DNA of 64,000 nt from JANXQG01 sp963709175. GTDB taxonomy: Bacteria; Planctomycetota; Planctomycetia; Pirellulales; Thermoguttaceae. The position numbers and the translations under genes are program-made. The notes below the pieces were generated by a model that had not been told where the DNA came from, made no database searches, and saw nothing but the letters and a program-made list of their open reading frames with translations. The DNA is taken from assembly GCA_963709175.1 (NCBI GenBank), contig CAVPVK010000007.1, positions 2,646,865 through 2,710,864 of the forward strand. Direction: 5' to 3'. Of the stretch, positions 28,056 to 37,152 are shown in pieces (positions within the stretch are counted from its first letter, which is position 1; each line of letters starts with the position of its first letter).

Positions 28056-29765
28056 ATGTCTACCGCCAGAAAACTCACGGGTGAAGCTTCCAAACCCAAA
28101 ACCATCACTATCGGCGTCGTCGGTACCGGCGACCCGCGAATCGACGAGGCGTCGCGGCAGCGGGCTGTCAATATTGTCAGGACCATCGCCGATCTGGTGG
28201 CCGCGGAAGTCCGCACGCCGGACGGCAAGGCGGTCGATGTCGTCTGGACGCCGGTCCTGGTCGACGGCGAGCCGCAGGCGGACATCGTCGGCCGGCAGTT
28301 CCGCGAGGCGGGCGTGGACGCCGTGATCTGCGCCCCCGACACATGGGCCTTCCCCCAACTCACGCTCATCAGCCTGCTGGCCCACTTGCCGGCCGACGTA
28401 CCCGTCAATATCACCTGCGGCAACAGTGGTCCCAAACCGGGAGTGGTCTATGCCCACGCCGTCAACGGGGCCCTGGCACAGAGCGGCCGCCTGACGCACC
28501 TCAACGTCGGCAGTTGGCCCGATACCGGCGCCGACCCAAAGCCGACCGCCTCCACCGCCGCTGCCCTGATCGATTGGGCCTACGCGGCCGTGACCTCTGC
28601 CGGGCTGAAAGGCCGCCGTGTCGTCGTCTTCGGCCACGATTCCATGGGCATGGAGACCGCCCTGGCCCACGTGATCCCAACGCGGCGGACTTTCGGGCTG
28701 GAAATCACACGGCTGGACATGAAACTTCTGGCCGACATGCTCGCCAAGGGCGCCTACGACAAGCAAGAGGCCGCCTGCCTGCGGACCTGGATCGACCAGC
28801 ACGTCGGCAGCCGGCTGGACCGCAGTCAGCCCGGCGGAGAGGAGAAGTTCAACCAATCGCTGGCACTGTACCTGATCGTCCGCGACTTGATGGCCGATCT
28901 GAATGCCGTGGGCGGCGGGTTCATGAACCAGCTCGAATGGGGCAGCGACCGCCGCGGCATCCCTTTGCCGATTGCCGACGTGATGGAAAGCCTGTTCAAT
29001 TCGACGTTCGACCACAACGGCAAGAAGACCGTGCTGCCGTTCGCCACCGAGGCCGACACGCAGGGTCTGCTGACGATGCTCTTCACCTCCTGGCTTGCCG
29101 GCGGCAACCCGCCCTTGTTCATGGACTTCCGCAAAGTCTGGGAGCCGTGGGAGATCCAGGGTCTCGCCCAGCGGCTCGGCGTTCCTTTCGGCCCCGGCGA
29201 TCTTTGGGCTCAGAAGGGCATCGTTGACGGCAACAATAGCGGTTCGGCCAGCTTCGACTGGGCCGGCATGCCAGGCGATCCAGTAGAGAAGCTGATGTCG
29301 GGTATTTCCTTGCCGGGGGCCGAACTGTATTACTTCCCGGGCGGCGGCAACAGCGCGACGTTCACCACGCCCGGCGGAATCGACTGCATCGCCGGCCGCT
29401 TGACCTACAGCACCCTGTCCGGAATGTTCACGATGTTCTGGGACGAGGCCACCACGGTCGATCTGCCGGAGAAACTGGCTGATGCCGTGGCGCACACATC
29501 GAACTGGTCGTGGCCGCACACCTACATCGTGCCCAAGTACGCCACGATGGTCGAGTACAAGCAGTATGCCCCGGCCAACCATTTCCACGCCGTGTGGGGA
29601 CTGAAGCCCAGTCGCCTGCAGTACTGGATGGACCTGGGCAACGTGCTTTCCGCCACGCCCTGGTCGCAGCGGCCGCAGTGGATCGAGGGCGCCGACCGCG
29701 CAGTGCCGTTGCTCTTTTTGCTCAACGGCGGCGAGACTAACGCCAAGCTGCTGCGGGCGCGGTAG
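28056..29765 (+). CDS. L-fucose isomerase family protein
   Basis: 569 residues, near the usual ~590 for the fucose/arabinose isomerase fold. It interconverts L-fucose and L-fuculose (or a related aldose/ketose pair) in the cytoplasm using Mn2+. The N-terminal domain has IGVVGTGDPRID and AGVDAVICAPDTWAFPQ, then NITCGNSGPKPGVVYA. The central ATEADTQGLLTMLF segment and the C-terminal HTSNWSWPHTYIVPKYA and PANHFHAVWG carry acidic and His residues where metal ligands lie in the family. The alpha-L-fucosidase gene follows 118 bp downstream on the same strand, which supports fucose as the substrate. Other aldoses cannot be excluded. Confidence 0.88.
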   Translation: MSTARKLTGEASKPKTITIGVVGTGDPRIDEASRQRAVNIVRTIADLVAAEVRTPDGKAVDVVWTPVLVDGEPQADIVGRQFREAGVDAVICAPDTWAFPQLTLISLLAHLPADVPVNITCGNSGPKPGVVYAHAVNGALAQSGRLTHLNVGSWPDTGADPKPTASTAAALIDWAYAAVTSAGLKGRRVVVFGHDSMGMETALAHVIPTRRTFGLEITRLDMKLLADMLAKGAYDKQEAACLRTWIDQHVGSRLDRSQPGGEEKFNQSLALYLIVRDLMADLNAVGGGFMNQLEWGSDRRGIPLPIADVMESLFNSTFDHNGKKTVLPFATEADTQGLLTMLFTSWLAGGNPPLFMDFRKVWEPWEIQGLAQRLGVPFGPGDLWAQKGIVDGNNSGSASFDWAGMPGDPVEKLMSGISLPGAELYYFPGGGNSATFTTPGGIDCIAGRLTYSTLSGMFTMFWDEATTVDLPEKLADAVAHTSNWSWPHTYIVPKYATMVEYKQYAPANHFHAVWGLKPSRLQYWMDLGNVLSATPWSQRPQWIEGADRAVPLLFLLNGGETNAKLLRAR

Positions 29766-29883
29766 GAGGACGATCCCTAGGCGTTGTCGTCTGCCTCAGT
29801 GTGACTTGACTTTGGCTGTGGCCTATGTTTTCCTATAGTTTCCCGCCAACACGACTCACCATTCTCGCCTGGAGGTAACTGCC

Positions 29884-31635
29884 ATGTCGCGCATTGCTCG
29901 ATCGATACTCTCCGCCGCTCTGGCGGCAACGCTCTTGACCACTTCCCGGCTACCCGCCGATCCACCGGCAACGACCGGCAAGGCGGCGGAGGCCAAGGCC
30001 CAGCGCGACGCCCGCATGCAATGGTGGCGGGACGCCAAGTTCGGCATGTTCATCCACTGGGGCGTCTATAGTGTTCCGGCCGGATTCTACCACGGCAAAC
30101 CCGTCGGCGGCATCGGCGAATGGATCATGTGCAGCGGCAAGATCCCCATGGCCGAGTACCAGAAATTCGCCAAACAGTTTAACCCGGTAAAGTTCAACGC
30201 CGATGATTGGGTGGCTTTCGCCAAGGAGGCCGGTCAGAAATACATGGTCATCACCTCCAAGCATCATGACGGCTTCGCCATGTTCGACTCGAAGGCATCC
30301 AACTGGAATATCGTCAAGGCATCGCCATTCCATCGCGATCCGCTCAAGGAGCTGGCGGCCGCCTGCCGAAAGCAGGGCGTCAAGCTCGGCTTCTACTATT
30401 CGCAGGCCCAGGACTGGAACAACGGCGGTTCGGAATGCAGCGGCAAGTGGGACCCCGCCCAGAAACATAGCATGGACGACTACATCGACAAAGTCGCCGT
30501 TCCCCAAGTGAAGGAGCTGCTCACCGACTATGGCGAGTTTCCCGCCGTCTTCTGGTGGGACACCGCCTGCGACATGAATGACCAGCGGGCCGCCAGGCTG
30601 GCGGCTGTCTTGAAACTCAAGCCCGGCATCATCACCAACAATCGCCTCGGCGGCGGTTTTGAGGGCGACACGGAAACGCCGGAGCAATTCATCCCTCCCA
30701 CCGGGTATCCGGGCCGCGACTGGGAAACCTGCATGACCATGAACGACACTTGGGGATTCAAGAGCGACGATCAGGACTGGAAGCCGACAGCGATGCTCCT
30801 CCGCAATCTGGTCGACATCGTCAGCAAGGGCGGCAATTACCTGCTCAACGTCGGACCGACCTCGGAAGGCCTTATTCCGGCGGCAAGCGTCGAACGACTC
30901 CACCAGGTCGGGTCGTGGATGAAAGTCAACGGCGAGGCAATCTACGGCACCAAGGCCAGCCCGTTTCCGCGCGGCCTGCCATGGGGCCGTGCGACCCGCA
31001 AAGGCGATACCATCTACCTGCACGTCTTCGATTGGCCCAAGGATGGCAAGCTGGTTGTGCCGCTGGCTAACAAGTCCGGAAAGGCCCACCTTCTGGCCGA
31101 CAAAGACAAGGACCTGGCGGTCTCATCGGGTGTAGATGGCCTGACGATTCAGGTTCCGACCGGGGCCCCCGACAAGATCGTCAGCGTGATCGCCCTGGAG
31201 TTGGACGGCACGCCGCAGGCATTCCAGTACCGGGTGCGGCCTGCGGCCGACGGCTCGGTCTTGCTTAAGGCTGCCGAAGCGGAAATCGAGGGCTCCGCGC
31301 AGGTCGAAGACAAGGGCGGCGAGCCGAACATAGGCTTCTGGCTCGATCCGAAAACCACGGTCTTCTGGAACGTTGACGTGCCTGCGGGCGACTACTCCGT
31401 GGAGTTGAGCTACGCCGCCGAGAACGGCTCGAACGGAAACCAGTTTGACCTCGTTGCCGGCGACCAGTTGCTTTCTGCGTCCATTCAATCCACCGGCGCC
31501 TGGGGCAATTTCAAGGTGGCCAGGCTCGGCAAGCTGAGCATTCCAGCCGGCGCAAAGACGATCACCGTCAGGCCCACGAAGACCTCGGGACCGGTGATGA
31601 ACCTCCGCTGGATCAAATTGAAGAAAGTCCGCTAA
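29884..31635 (+). CDS. Alpha-L-fucosidase, glycoside hydrolase family 29
   Basis: 583 residues with a signal peptide (MSRIARSILSAALAATLLTT to PAD). Releases alpha-linked L-fucose from glycans outside the cytoplasm. GH29 motifs: RDAKFGMFIHWGVYSVPAG (about residue 48), YMVITSKHHDGFAMF, GVKLGFYYSQAQDW, and FPAVFWWDTACDM, in which Asp of WWD is the likely nucleophile. YLLNVGPTSEGLIP closes the barrel. A ~130-residue C-terminal beta-sandwich (VLLKAAEAEIEGSAQVEDKG to NLRWIKLKK) looks carbohydrate-binding. Together with the upstream isomerase it forms a small fucose-use module. No fuculokinase, aldolase or transporter is in the window. Confidence 0.93.
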   Translation: MSRIARSILSAALAATLLTTSRLPADPPATTGKAAEAKAQRDARMQWWRDAKFGMFIHWGVYSVPAGFYHGKPVGGIGEWIMCSGKIPMAEYQKFAKQFNPVKFNADDWVAFAKEAGQKYMVITSKHHDGFAMFDSKASNWNIVKASPFHRDPLKELAAACRKQGVKLGFYYSQAQDWNNGGSECSGKWDPAQKHSMDDYIDKVAVPQVKELLTDYGEFPAVFWWDTACDMNDQRAARLAAVLKLKPGIITNNRLGGGFEGDTETPEQFIPPTGYPGRDWETCMTMNDTWGFKSDDQDWKPTAMLLRNLVDIVSKGGNYLLNVGPTSEGLIPAASVERLHQVGSWMKVNGEAIYGTKASPFPRGLPWGRATRKGDTIYLHVFDWPKDGKLVVPLANKSGKAHLLADKDKDLAVSSGVDGLTIQVPTGAPDKIVSVIALELDGTPQAFQYRVRPAADGSVLLKAAEAEIEGSAQVEDKGGEPNIGFWLDPKTTVFWNVDVPAGDYSVELSYAAENGSNGNQFDLVAGDQLLSASIQSTGAWGNFKVARLGKLSIPAGAKTITVRPTKTSGPVMNLRWIKLKKVR

Positions 31636-31644
31636 AGACAAGCC

Positions 31645-31689
31645 GTAGGGTGGAACCAGTTCGCTTCTGGCGAGCCGGTGCCATCCTAC
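31645..31689. terminator. Hairpin between convergent fucosidase and rlmN genes, possible bidirectional terminator
   Basis: GTAGGGTGG (31645-31653) pairs with CCATCCTAC (31681-31689) with one G-T pair, and an inner CCAG/CTGG stem is present. The right arm overlaps the rlmN stop codon. There is no T-run, so termination is inferred from position only. Confidence 0.4.
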
Positions 31690-32732
31690 GATCTCGTCGC
31701 CGCCAACATCCCGCAGGCGGCGGCAATGTCCTTTCCGCCGCTGTAGCGACGATCGACCGGAACGCCCAGCCGCGCCGTCAAGGCGTCGCGGAAACGATGC
31801 AACTCTTCGACCGAAGGCGGCTGGAACCGGCCCGTCGGATCGTTGACGTCGATCAAGTCGAGTTTGACGGGCAGATCGCGCGTCAGTTCAGCCAATTGGG
31901 CAGCGTCTTCGTCGCGAGTATTAAGACCGGAAATCATGATCCAGGCCAGCGTAACACGGCGACCGGTCGCGCGGTGGTACTCGCGGAGGGCCTCTATGAG
32001 TTCCGGCGTGGGATAGGCCCGTTCCACCGGCATTAGCCGGCCACGGACCTCAGCATCGGCTGATACCAGCGAAACGACGAGTCGAAACCGATGCCTTTGG
32101 GCGGCGAGCCGGCGAATGCCGGGCACGATGCCCACCGTGGAAATGGTGATGGCCTTGGCGGCGATCGCCATTCCACACGGCTCGGAGAGGATCGTGGCCG
32201 CTTGCAGGACGTTTGCATAGTTGAGCATCGGCTCGCCCATGCCCATGAAGACCACGCCACGGACCGGATGGACAGAGTCGGCTTGGATCTTGACCACCTG
32301 GTCGACAATTTCCCAGGCGGCCAGGTTGCCGCGAAAACCCATTCGGCCCGTCGCGCAGAATTCACAGCCCATCGCACAGCCGACCTGTGAACTGACGCAA
32401 ACCACGTACTTGGGATCTTCCGGGCGATGCAACAGCGGTATGCGGACGGCCTCGAAGACGCCCGCCTGCTGGCCGCGGAAAAGATACTTCGCAAATCCAT
32501 CTTGCGGCGATACGACCTTTTCGACCAGCGCCAGGTGCGGAATGCTAGTTTCTCGTCGGACGCGATCGATGATGCCGGCGGAAACGCCCGGCACACTGTT
32601 GGGAAACTCGCCCGTGCGGACTGCCGCCACCTGCAAGAGCCGCGCCAACCGCGGCGGCACGCCAAGCGGGGCGAGGTTCATATAGACCTCGTCCATCGTC
32701 TGGTTCTTGAAGGTGACGGCAGGCTCGGACAA
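31686..32732 (-). CDS. rlmN: Radical-SAM 23S rRNA (adenine2503-C2)-methyltransferase family
   Basis: 348 residues. Methylates C2 of A2503 in 23S rRNA (and possibly A37 of some tRNAs) using two S-adenosylmethionines and a 4Fe-4S cluster. The cluster motif CAMGCEFC lies near residue 120, followed by GVVFMGMGEPMLNYANV and ITISTVGIVPGIRRLA. The C-terminal Cys that forms the methylated-enzyme intermediate is present in YSGGKDIAAACGML. Translation probably starts at TTG 32732, two bases after the sppA stop, so it is coupled to sppA. An internal ATG (MDEVYMNL) is the alternative start. The N-terminal domain is shorter than in E. coli RlmN. Confidence 0.88.
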   Translation of the reverse strand: MSEPAVTFKNQTMDEVYMNLAPLGVPPRLARLLQVAAVRTGEFPNSVPGVSAGIIDRVRRETSIPHLALVEKVVSPQDGFAKYLFRGQQAGVFEAVRIPLLHRPEDPKYVVCVSSQVGCAMGCEFCATGRMGFRGNLAAWEIVDQVVKIQADSVHPVRGVVFMGMGEPMLNYANVLQAATILSEPCGMAIAAKAITISTVGIVPGIRRLAAQRHRFRLVVSLVSADAEVRGRLMPVERAYPTPELIEALREYHRATGRRVTLAWIMISGLNTRDEDAAQLAELTRDLPVKLDLIDVNDPTGRFQPPSVEELHRFRDALTARLGVPVDRRYSGGKDIAAACGMLAATRS

Positions 32733-32733
32733 G

Positions 32734-34731
32734 CTACTTCAACTCGACGTGGTAAGGCATCCAGAGGAAGACCTTCCCGCCGAGCAACTGCCGCCAGAGC
32801 GCGGCCTGGCGGACCATCTTAGCGACGTCAGGTAGTGCTCCAACCAACTCGTTGGTAGCGGCGCTTTCGCCGTTGAAGAGCTGCTCAAAGATCGACTTGG
32901 GCTCCGGCAGGGTCTCGATCTCGACATCCGCGTTGGGCTTGAGGCCGGCCTGCCGCTTGGCTTCCGCTATCGCGTCGTGAAGGGTACCCAGGTCGTCGAC
33001 CAGTCCAAGTTTCTTCGCCTGCCGGCCTGTGTAGACGCGACCCTGGGCCAGCTCCTCCAAGCGGCTATAGTCCATCTTGCGGCCCTCGGCAGCCTTGCTT
33101 ACGAACTCGTGATAGGTCTCCTTGAGCAAATCCGTCCAGACCCTTCGCTCGTCAGGAGTGAATCCCTGGGTGGACGAAAGCGCCCCGCTGTTCTTGCCGC
33201 GGCTAAGGATCTCGGTGTTCATGCCGAGTTTCTCGTACAGGCCGCCGGTAACAAGCTTGCCGCCGCCAACGCCGATCGAGCCGGTAAGCGTCTCTGGCTC
33301 GGCGATGATTTTCTTAGCTCCCATGGCAATGTAGTAGCCGCCGCTGCCGGCCACGTTGCCCATACTGGCCACTAGCGGCTTCTTGCCGCGGACGGTCGCG
33401 CGCCAAATCAGATCGCTGGCGGTAGCCGAACCCCCAGGGCTGTCGATGCGGAGGACGACGGCCACGACCTTGGGGTCGGCGAAGGCCTTGTTGATCGTCT
33501 CGACCATAGTCGACGAGCCGAGCGACTCGCCGCTGAAGAGCCCGTTCTGGCTCTTGCCCTCGGTGATCTCGCCAACAGCGTAAACCACGGCAATCTTCTG
33601 CTTGCCGCCGGCATGGGCCGTTTTCTGGCCGCCGGTGAGGGCCTCCATCAGTTTCATGAAACCGCCTAGGCCGGAGAAATCGGTGTCGATATCCTTCTTC
33701 TTGTAGGTTGCGTCGACATCAACGTGATCGACTTTCAGCCGCTTGGCCAGCGAGTGTTCGAACTGGTCGGTATAGCAGACCTCATCGATCAAGCCAGCTT
33801 CCTGGGCCGCCGTGGCGCTGAATAGCCCGCGGTCCACCAGCGACTTGACCTGGTAATCCGGAAGCTTGCGATCCTTGACGATCGTAGCCACCATATCGTT
33901 GTAGACGTCGTCGACAATTGCCTGCAGGCTTTCGCGCACGGGGCCACTCATGGTGTCACGGCTCATCGGCTCGACGAAGCCCTTGTACTTGCCCATGCGC
34001 AGGGCTTCGAATTTCAGCCCTAGCTTGTCGAGAAGGCCCTTGTAGTAAGTCACTTCCATCCGCACTCCGGGAACAATCAGCACGCCGCACTCCGGCATGC
34101 AGATTTGGTCGCAGGCCGAGGCAACGAGATAAGCACCTGTGTCGGCCGATGTCACCTCGGCGTAGACCGGCTTGCCGGCCATGCGGACACGGGCGATTGC
34201 CGCGCGGATTTCGTTTACTTTACCACGGCCGAGCTCCACGTCTTCGATGCGGAGCCAGACGGCGGCCACATCTTTGTCAAGCTTGGCCTCGTCGAGCCGC
34301 TGGATCAGCTTGCCCAGGGAAGTCTGCATCTCGCCGAAAAGGCCCGGCTCCGTTGGGCCTTCCGGATACTCGCCGTGCAAGGAGAAACGAACGACCTTCG
34401 CTCGGCTTTGGGCGGGCTTTGTAGCCGCGGCCGCATTCTGCTCGCCCTCATGTACCTTCACTTCCGCCTTGGCCGGCTTCGCTGCCGCCTTGCTTTCCGC
34501 CGGCGAGGCGAACGAATCGTCGTCGTATTCGTCCGACTTTTTCTCGGAATTTGCCTTGGCTGGGTGGGATTTCTTTGCGCCGCTCTTTTTGGCGTCCGAT
34601 TTGGGCGGGTTGGTTTGCTTGGCGGCTTTGGCAGCTTGGCCGTCACTGGCGGCCAAAGCGGCCGGGCTCGCCAACGACAACAGGAAGCCAAAAGTTGCGG
34701 CCAAAATCGCCGCCCGATGATACCTCGACAT
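32734..34731 (-). CDS. sppA: Signal peptide peptidase SppA (S49), long two-domain form
   Basis: 665 residues from ATG 34731 (AAGGA upstream; the frame is open to 34776). A signal peptide or anchor (AAILAATFGFLLSLASPAALA) is followed by a Lys/Ser-rich spacer (about 30-120). Two S49 domains follow. The first holds the general-base Lys in RMGKYKGFVEPM. The second holds the nucleophile Ser in NVAGSGGYYIAMGA, preceded by RIDSPGGSATASD and followed by LTGSIGV. It digests leftover signal peptides in the membrane. It is upstream of and coupled to rlmN. Confidence 0.92.
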   Translation of the reverse strand: MSRYHRAAILAATFGFLLSLASPAALAASDGQAAKAAKQTNPPKSDAKKSGAKKSHPAKANSEKKSDEYDDDSFASPAESKAAAKPAKAEVKVHEGEQNAAAATKPAQSRAKVVRFSLHGEYPEGPTEPGLFGEMQTSLGKLIQRLDEAKLDKDVAAVWLRIEDVELGRGKVNEIRAAIARVRMAGKPVYAEVTSADTGAYLVASACDQICMPECGVLIVPGVRMEVTYYKGLLDKLGLKFEALRMGKYKGFVEPMSRDTMSGPVRESLQAIVDDVYNDMVATIVKDRKLPDYQVKSLVDRGLFSATAAQEAGLIDEVCYTDQFEHSLAKRLKVDHVDVDATYKKKDIDTDFSGLGGFMKLMEALTGGQKTAHAGGKQKIAVVYAVGEITEGKSQNGLFSGESLGSSTMVETINKAFADPKVVAVVLRIDSPGGSATASDLIWRATVRGKKPLVASMGNVAGSGGYYIAMGAKKIIAEPETLTGSIGVGGGKLVTGGLYEKLGMNTEILSRGKNSGALSSTQGFTPDERRVWTDLLKETYHEFVSKAAEGRKMDYSRLEELAQGRVYTGRQAKKLGLVDDLGTLHDAIAEAKRQAGLKPNADVEIETLPEPKSIFEQLFNGESAATNELVGALPDVAKMVRQAALWRQLLGGKVFLWMPYHVELK

Positions 34732-34888
34732 GTTCGTTTCCTTGAAGGGGTGTATTAATAGGCCGCGGGCCCCCAACAGGTGCCCAGCCCGATTTACGAT
34801 TAAGTTTACGTCAATAAGGTGAAAAAGTCAGTAGCTTGGGAAGAGTTTAAGGGATCTCTCCATGCACGCTACCCACAGTGAATAACCC

Positions 34889-35374
34889 CTATGGGTTTAT
34901 TTCACAAGTAGCCCAGCAACCGGGCGATTCTTCCAGCTCAACCCGCACCCACGGCGGTGGGGGTAGTCCGCGAGCCGACATCGCCTCCAGCAATCGTTGC
35001 CCCAGATAATAGGAGATCTGCTCAACTGTCGTGCTGCTCAGCGGCAGTAGCCGGCATTCTGCGCAGGGAAAGAGCCAGCGGCGGTTATCGAAGCGTGCTT
35101 CAATTTCTTCACCGAGGGCAGCAACGCGGATGGCTGCACTGCGAGCGGGAAGGAGCACCGCGTGGTCGAGTTCAGCCAGGATCGCTTTCATTATCCCCAA
35201 CAAGAGGAGGAAGTCGATCACGCATCCTGTTTCCTTCAACGGACCGCGGATTTCAACCGCCACACGGTAATTGTGGCCGTGCAAGGGCTCGCAGACCCCA
35301 CTCGGCAATACGATGAAATGCGCCGCGCTGTAAATCAGGTTGTCGCCCGCTATGCGGACGGAGTACCCGGACAT
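34889..35374 (-). CDS. queD: 6-carboxy-5,6,7,8-tetrahydropterin synthase family (QueD/PTPS)
   Basis: 161 residues. Converts dihydroneopterin triphosphate to 6-carboxytetrahydropterin on the way to queuosine (7-deazaguanine). Zinc ligands are visible as AAHFI and LHGHNYRV, with the catalytic Cys in GVCEPLHGH. A later ELDHAVLL supplies the second catalytic His/Asp pair, and ECRLLPLSSTTVEQIS holds the substrate Glu and the conserved STxE-like turn. Its ATG overlaps the stop of the upstream gene (TGATG at 35372-35376), so it is the last gene of the pilus-like operon. No other queuosine gene is nearby. A role other than queuosine (PTPS-III type) is possible. Confidence 0.88.
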   Translation of the reverse strand: MSGYSVRIAGDNLIYSAAHFIVLPSGVCEPLHGHNYRVAVEIRGPLKETGCVIDFLLLLGIMKAILAELDHAVLLPARSAAIRVAALGEEIEARFDNRRWLFPCAECRLLPLSSTTVEQISYYLGQRLLEAMSARGLPPPPWVRVELEESPGCWATCEINP

Positions 35375-37152
35375 CAGTGACCGCCGCGCTCTCGGACGCG
35401 AAGGGTGTCGGCGCCTCGCATCTGATCGAGCGTGTTGTCGCGAGTCCCTGGGGTGCCGCGAGGCGGCGGCCGCGGGCGCCCGGGCTCTTTTGAAGTGTTC
35501 TCGGCCTCTTTGGCCTTGCGCCACTCTTTGTCGTCCGCTAGTTCGTCGTGCATCACGAGGTTCCCGGAGCGGTCCATCACAAGCATCAGGCCCGGGGCCG
35601 TTTTGTTCTGGCTATCTCCATCGACTCTCGGTTCACCCCCCTTGTCCAAATCGACCAGGATGCAGTCGGTGGAAAGGTCCTCCTTCGACTTCCCTCCGCC
35701 GACAATCGTGACCGGAGCATTGGAGAAATTCAGCACGGTGCCGCGGATCAACGTATCGGGTGAGTACATGCAGTCGCGTCCCTTGGCTGCCAACCACTTG
35801 AGGATGCGGACCTCCACGCTGATCTCCTGTTGGTTCCTGGCGGGAGTGAAGCGCCCAGCCAGCAGCCGTAGATCGCCGGGTATAATGGTGGTCGAACACG
35901 GCGCCGACCACTTCAAGTACCGCTGATCGAGTTGCCAATCGATAGTGCCGTCATTATTGGTCACCGGTAGGCCGACGCCCCCGAGCACGCGTGGCTCGCC
36001 AAGGTACTGCTCATCAAGGTCGCTGGCCTTCAAACCGTAGTTTGGATTCATGAGTAAGAGGAAGAAGCGGTATTGATACTGCTTCTGCGGTTGGACGTTA
36101 AAGTCGAAGTAGCGCAGAAGGTAGTATTCCGGGCCTTCTGGTTCTTCAGTCGTAGCCGTGGGCTGGGCCGCAGGCTGCGCGGAATTACCGCCACCGATTA
36201 GATCGATATCCGGCACGTTAGGCTGGGCCCCGGCAGGCGTCGCTCGGCCACCGCCCGGTCCACGTACAGGTCCGGGCCCCCGCGGCGGCAACCCGCCACC
36301 CGGACCTCGTCGCATATCGCTCCGCGGCCGCTCAGCCGCATCACCATTCCGCTGGGCCACGGGGATTTGCGGCGGTGAGACGACCTCGTTACCCCAGGTC
36401 CCGTCCAGCAGCGCAGGCAAGGGGGACGTGACGGGCGGCCAAACAAAACGAGATTCCGCAATCTCTTCCTGGATTTGGCCTCCCCACTTCGGCGGCAAGT
36501 GTCGCGCGGCGTTAATGACGATTTCGGGCTTGGACCACGTAGGCTCCCGCTTGTCACCCGGAATCACTTCGGCACGCTGGACAATATAACCTACATAAGT
36601 GGGCACGTCCTTGGCGGGATTATACACACCAGCGTCTTGGAATTGAGCCAGGTACTCAGCCAGTTGCTTCCTGTAGGGGACCAAGCCCGTGACGACTACC
36701 CAGCGCTTGCCGGCGGCGGCGCTGGTGCTGTCATCGGATTTGCCGATGGCGCCGCGGCCCACACTGGATCGCAACTGCTCAACCGCAAAGATCTCGGGGG
36801 CACTGCGGAGCTTTCGTGGCGCGATCGGCTTCGGATACCAGCCCAAAGGCGTGGGAAACAGTCCTGGATCGATACTTTTCTTGGCCTCGTCGATCATTTC
36901 GGCATAGGCCGGGAAAGTGCACACTATGCTCGCCTTCTTGGTGGCGGGACCCTGCTGAATCTTGGCCAAGGCCTGGTTCGTGGCCTGCTTGAGCTGGTCG
37001 GGCGTGTTCCGATAACGGTTCCCCAGCGTCTCGAACGACTGCCAGGCAAAGAAAAGAAACAGCGCGGCCACCAGACCCATCACGATCTTCTCTGTGTGGT
37101 CGACAAAAAACTGCTGGATGATCTGCGGATCGAATTTCGTCTTGGCTTTCAT
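35374..37152 (-). CDS. Membrane-anchored protein of the PilM operon, function unknown
   Basis: 592 residues. One membrane helix (about 20-42, IVMGLVAALFLFFAWQSF) follows a basic start, then a periplasmic region. A Pro/Gly/Arg-rich linker (about 275-315) precedes a beta-rich C-terminal half (YYLLRYFDFNVQPQKQYQYR, VEVRILKWLAAKGRD) and a charged, Pro-rich tail. It overlaps the upstream gene by four bases and queD by one base. The position after PilM, a PilN-like part and a PilO-like protein suggests a divergent pilus or secretion alignment subunit, but I see no PilP or PilQ signature. The function is inferred from context only. Confidence 0.7.
   Translation of the reverse strand: MKAKTKFDPQIIQQFFVDHTEKIVMGLVAALFLFFAWQSFETLGNRYRNTPDQLKQATNQALAKIQQGPATKKASIVCTFPAYAEMIDEAKKSIDPGLFPTPLGWYPKPIAPRKLRSAPEIFAVEQLRSSVGRGAIGKSDDSTSAAAGKRWVVVTGLVPYRKQLAEYLAQFQDAGVYNPAKDVPTYVGYIVQRAEVIPGDKREPTWSKPEIVINAARHLPPKWGGQIQEEIAESRFVWPPVTSPLPALLDGTWGNEVVSPPQIPVAQRNGDAAERPRSDMRRGPGGGLPPRGPGPVRGPGGGRATPAGAQPNVPDIDLIGGGNSAQPAAQPTATTEEPEGPEYYLLRYFDFNVQPQKQYQYRFFLLLMNPNYGLKASDLDEQYLGEPRVLGGVGLPVTNNDGTIDWQLDQRYLKWSAPCSTTIIPGDLRLLAGRFTPARNQQEISVEVRILKWLAAKGRDCMYSPDTLIRGTVLNFSNAPVTIVGGGKSKEDLSTDCILVDLDKGGEPRVDGDSQNKTAPGLMLVMDRSGNLVMHDELADDKEWRKAKEAENTSKEPGRPRPPPRGTPGTRDNTLDQMRGADTLRVRERGGH

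Noticed and set aside
28002..29588. 528-residue minus-strand frame opposite the fucose isomerase
   Set aside because: Composition is that of an antisense shadow (His, Gly, Arg, Gln-rich), and the sense strand encodes a clear isomerase.
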